NCBI GenBank assembly: GCA_046050125.1
Contig: JBJOQB010000017.1
Span: 1 to 25,504 of the forward strand
DNA length: 25,504 nucleotides
Direction of reading: 5' to 3'
Source: JAHFQJ01 sp046050125
Lineage (GTDB): Bacteria; Pseudomonadota; Gammaproteobacteria; Burkholderiales; Burkholderiaceae
Position 1 is the stretch's first letter; every line of letters begins with the position of its first letter. The notes beneath the pieces were generated by a model. That model searched no databases. It was not told the origin of the DNA and saw only the letters and a program-made list of their open reading frames with translations. The translations under genes were made by a program, and so were the position numbers. Shown here in pieces: positions 23,886 to 25,504 of this stretch.

Positions 23886-24662
23886 TTAATTTTTATTATC
23901 TCTTTTTTCTATAGCTTTTAACTTATCATTAGGTAATTTTTGATACATATTTTCAATTTCTTTATGATTAGTAATCATTTGCTTAGCTATGATATTTATT
24001 ATATCAAATAATGAGTATGCAGTCTCTATATTATCAGATAGATTAATTTCTCCAGCATGCACTGCTTCATTACCAATTACTCTTACTATGTCTAATGCTT
24101 TTTGTATTTTAGGGTCTAAACCTTTTTTAACAAGGCTAGCTATACTATCATTAAGATTTTTTCCATTTTCGCCAAAATGTTGACAAAGATATTCTACACA
24201 TAATCTCAGCAAAGCTGTTGCACCTCTTGGCGAGCTATGCACTATTTCTCTAGCTTCATTAAAAAGCTCTTTTACATTATCTGGCAAATCTTCGTTAGGT
24301 AAAATTTCAAATTTAATTTTAGGAAATACAATTTTATCATGTACCCAAACGGTTATTTCTTTACAGGCATAACATTCAGAAATATTTAAGTTATATATTC
24401 TATGTAAGCATGTATTCTTCACTAGCTCTGCTTTAGTAATAAATAACTTACCATTTAAAATTTTACAATTCAATATTGTTATCTCATCTGAATATTTCTC
24501 CCCTAATCTTTCTGCCTCATAGTTATTGATAACTAATGTTTGACTTAAATTAGGAATACCCTGTAGTATATTTCCATTACATGAATAATATGTATGTGAT
24601 GTAAAAACATTACAATGTGGACAATTAAAAGATTTACTATTTATGGTTGGATTATTATGCAT
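23886..24662 (-). CDS. DUF4145 domain protein with N-terminal zinc-ribbon-like cysteines
   Basis: 258 residues. The N-terminus has FNCPHC (C14, C17) and a later ECYAC pair, likely a zinc ribbon interrupted by a strand region. The C-terminal half is the DUF4145 domain: ELFNEAREIVHSSPRGATALLRLCVEYLCQ, GKNLNDSIASLVKKGL, QKALDIVRVIGNEAVHAGEINLSD and MYQKLP. DUF4145 is uncharacterised but often found near restriction-modification and other defence genes, and as a domain fused to nucleases. Its start overlaps the end of the DUF2442 gene by 8 nt, so translational coupling is likely. Domain identity is firm; function unknown. It ends 55 nt before the Cys-cluster gene. Confidence 0.85.
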   Translation of the reverse strand: MHNNPTINSKSFNCPHCNVFTSHTYYSCNGNILQGIPNLSQTLVINNYEAERLGEKYSDEITILNCKILNGKLFITKAELVKNTCLHRIYNLNISECYACKEITVWVHDKIVFPKIKFEILPNEDLPDNVKELFNEAREIVHSSPRGATALLRLCVEYLCQHFGENGKNLNDSIASLVKKGLDPKIQKALDIVRVIGNEAVHAGEINLSDNIETAYSLFDIINIIAKQMITNHKEIENMYQKLPNDKLKAIEKRDNKN

Positions 24663-24912
24663 TATTATTACTTTTACAGATATTTATAGATTTTAAGTCT
24701 GCTTCAACACTATCAGCAGACAAATCAGCACCACAATCCCATTCTATATAATACTTTCCATTAAATACTTTTTCAAACTCATCAATTTTTTTTAATGGTT
24801 CAAAAGCTTCAAAATGAAGATATGGTTTTACATCAAAATATCCTATTCTTCCATCTTCGGCAAATATTTGTAAGATATAATCTTGTTGCACAACAATATC
24901 CAATATTCTCAT
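24655..24912 (-). CDS. DUF2442 domain protein
   Basis: 85 residues from the ATG at 24912. RILDIVVQQDYILQIFAEDGRIGYFDVKPYLHFEAFEPLKKIDEFEKV, then EWDCGADLSADSV, is the whole DUF2442 pattern (a ligand-free small beta-alpha fold with the conserved L.F.DG...DV.P.L....F..L.....F..V......I.WD.GADLS.D.L). An upstream TTG (24918) is also in frame, but AAAGGA eight bases before the ATG and the 2-nt gap after the DUF4160 stop favour the ATG. DUF2442 genes are commonly paired with DUF4160 genes, and a toxin-antitoxin-like relationship is often suspected though not established here. Confidence 0.85.
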   Translation of the reverse strand: MRILDIVVQQDYILQIFAEDGRIGYFDVKPYLHFEAFEPLKKIDEFEKVFNGKYYIEWDCGADLSADSVEADLKSINICKSNNNA

Positions 24913-24914
24913 TA

Positions 24915-25181
24915 TCAAAGTCCTTTAATTGGAAAAGGTTTTCTACCATTTACAGCTAATTCCCAATCAGCCATTAAATCTTCTTGATAAATCTCAATCC
25001 ATGCTACAACTAATTTATGCTTTTTTAATGGAAGATTACCAGCTAATATCTCACCATCAATAATTGAATATACAGCCTCTTGTCCTTGATATTCTGCATG
25101 AATATGAGGAATACTATGTTGCTTTATATCATTAAAAAACATTCTTATTAAAATGCCATAAAACATTGAAATAGTAGGCAT
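24915..25181 (-). CDS. DUF4160 domain protein
   Basis: 88 residues. Starts MPTISMFYGILIRMFFNDIKQHSIPHIHAEYQGQEAVYSI, the DUF4160 signature with the H-x-PHIH motif and the following EY.g..a.y.i. It ends with a helical region including LPLKKHKLVVAWIEIYQEDLMADWELA. The paired His (H34 region HSIPHIH) could be catalytic or metal-binding; function is not known. The ATG is preceded by AAGG, a near-consensus promoter lies just upstream (25203-25230), and the DUF2442 gene follows after 2 nt. This gene heads a three-gene module. Confidence 0.85.
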   Translation of the reverse strand: MPTISMFYGILIRMFFNDIKQHSIPHIHAEYQGQEAVYSIIDGEILAGNLPLKKHKLVVAWIEIYQEDLMADWELAVNGRKPFPIKGL

Positions 25182-25202
25182 GTTATAAACCTTATATTAA
25201 AT

Positions 25203-25230
25203 ATTATAGTTTAAATCTTAAGTATGTCAA
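25203..25230 (-). promoter_or_regulatory. Near-consensus sigma-70 promoter of the DUF4160-DUF2442-DUF4145 module
   Basis: On the minus strand TTGACA (25230-25225) and TATAAT (25208-25203) are both perfect consensus hexamers 16 bp apart. They lie between the nuoK stop and the DUF4160 start and predict a leader of about 15 nt. This is the best -35/-10 pair I found in the window. No operator palindrome is obvious. Confidence 0.8.
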
Positions 25231-25240
25231 AAAATCTATA

Positions 25241-25504
25241 CTAACCTTGTAAAGCTGATATATCTTCTGTTTTGATATTTTTCATTCTACGAAATAAAAT
25301 AACCAATAATGCTAAACCAATTGCAGATTCAGCCGCAGCTACAGTTAAAATAAAGAATACATAAACTTGACCATGTAAATTCCCAACATATGAAGAGAAA
25401 GATACAAAATTGATATTAACTGATAATAGTAATAATTCTATTGCCATTAATAATACAATTAAATTTTTACGATTAATAAAAATACCAATTAACCCAATCA
25501 CAAA
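25241..25504 (-). CDS. nuoK: NADH-quinone oxidoreductase subunit K (partial, 5' end outside window)
   Basis: The visible 87 residues are the C-terminal part of NuoK, a ~100-residue three-helix membrane subunit of complex I. GIFINRKNLIVLLMAIELLLLSVNINFVSF carries the conserved helix-2 Glu (AIELLLL) used in proton transfer. GQVYVFFILTVAAAESAIGLALLVILFRR is the third helix with its conserved Glu (AAAESAIGLA). The frame is open to the last base, and the GTG at 25501 is a Val codon, not the start. In most bacteria nuoL follows nuoK directly; here the DUF4160 gene follows instead. Confidence 0.95.
   Translation of the reverse strand, partial: FVIGLIGIFINRKNLIVLLMAIELLLLSVNINFVSFSSYVGNLHGQVYVFFILTVAAAESAIGLALLVILFRRMKNIKTEDISALQG

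Noticed and set aside
1..25504. tRNA, rRNA, CRISPR array, insertion sequence or transposase
   Set aside because: I found no cloverleaf-like tRNA sequence, regularly spaced repeats, transposase-like protein or IS-type terminal repeats by reading; a covariance-model scan would be needed to exclude small RNAs.

Overview
The window comes from a strongly AT-rich Gram-negative bacterium. Gene content and protein style (WaaF, KdsB, SurA, MetW, GatB, CysM, a PIN-PhoH protein, NuoK and an RND system of the 'PDVFPDLNKPTVTIM' type) point to the Betaproteobacteria, most likely an AT-rich relative of the Alcaligenaceae/Burkholderiales. This is inferred from recalled family features, not from a database search. 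Two genes run off the edges: the C-terminus of a RecB-like nuclease (left) and nuoK (right).

Layout. 1-2088: nuclease tail and a PIN-PhoH ATPase. 2089-3010: a non-coding, repeat-like element, then a cold-shock/Excalibur gene broken by an in-frame TAA. 3078-3746: a lone GspJ-like pseudopilin. 3807-5031 (minus): a small exported Cys/Lys/His-rich peptide with a DUF692 modification enzyme, i.e. a bufferin/HvfA-type RiPP metallophore locus without the usual partner gene. 5164-7105 (plus): waaF, an NTF2-like protein and a HigA-like repressor. 7174-10801 (minus): surA, an orphan membrane histidine kinase and metW. 10997-15902 (plus): dps, a TIGR01777 epimerase-like protein, gatB, cysM and kdsB, closed by a bidirectional terminator.

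16002-23830 (minus) is a metal-efflux locus. In transcription order it holds a secreted protein with nine cysteines in 28 residues, a TolC-type outer membrane factor, a membrane-anchored periplasmic protein resembling the N-terminal domain of some CzcB adaptors, a His-rich 71-residue exported peptide, a CzcB-like adaptor and a CzcA-like RND pump. An unrecognised gene on the opposite strand separates adaptor and pump. The parts suggest periplasmic metal capture feeding a tripartite exporter.

24655-25181 (minus) is a tightly packed DUF4160-DUF2442-DUF4145 module behind the most consensus-like sigma-70 promoter I found (TTGACA-N16-TATAAT). It lies directly downstream of nuoK, where nuoL would be expected, so the usual nuo order is broken here. 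Several other genes also stand apart from their usual partners (metW without metX, gatB without gatCA, surA without lptD/pdxA), which suggests a heavily rearranged genome. The most novel-looking parts are the orphan DUF692 metallophore locus, the elaborated metal-efflux locus and the three-DUF module.
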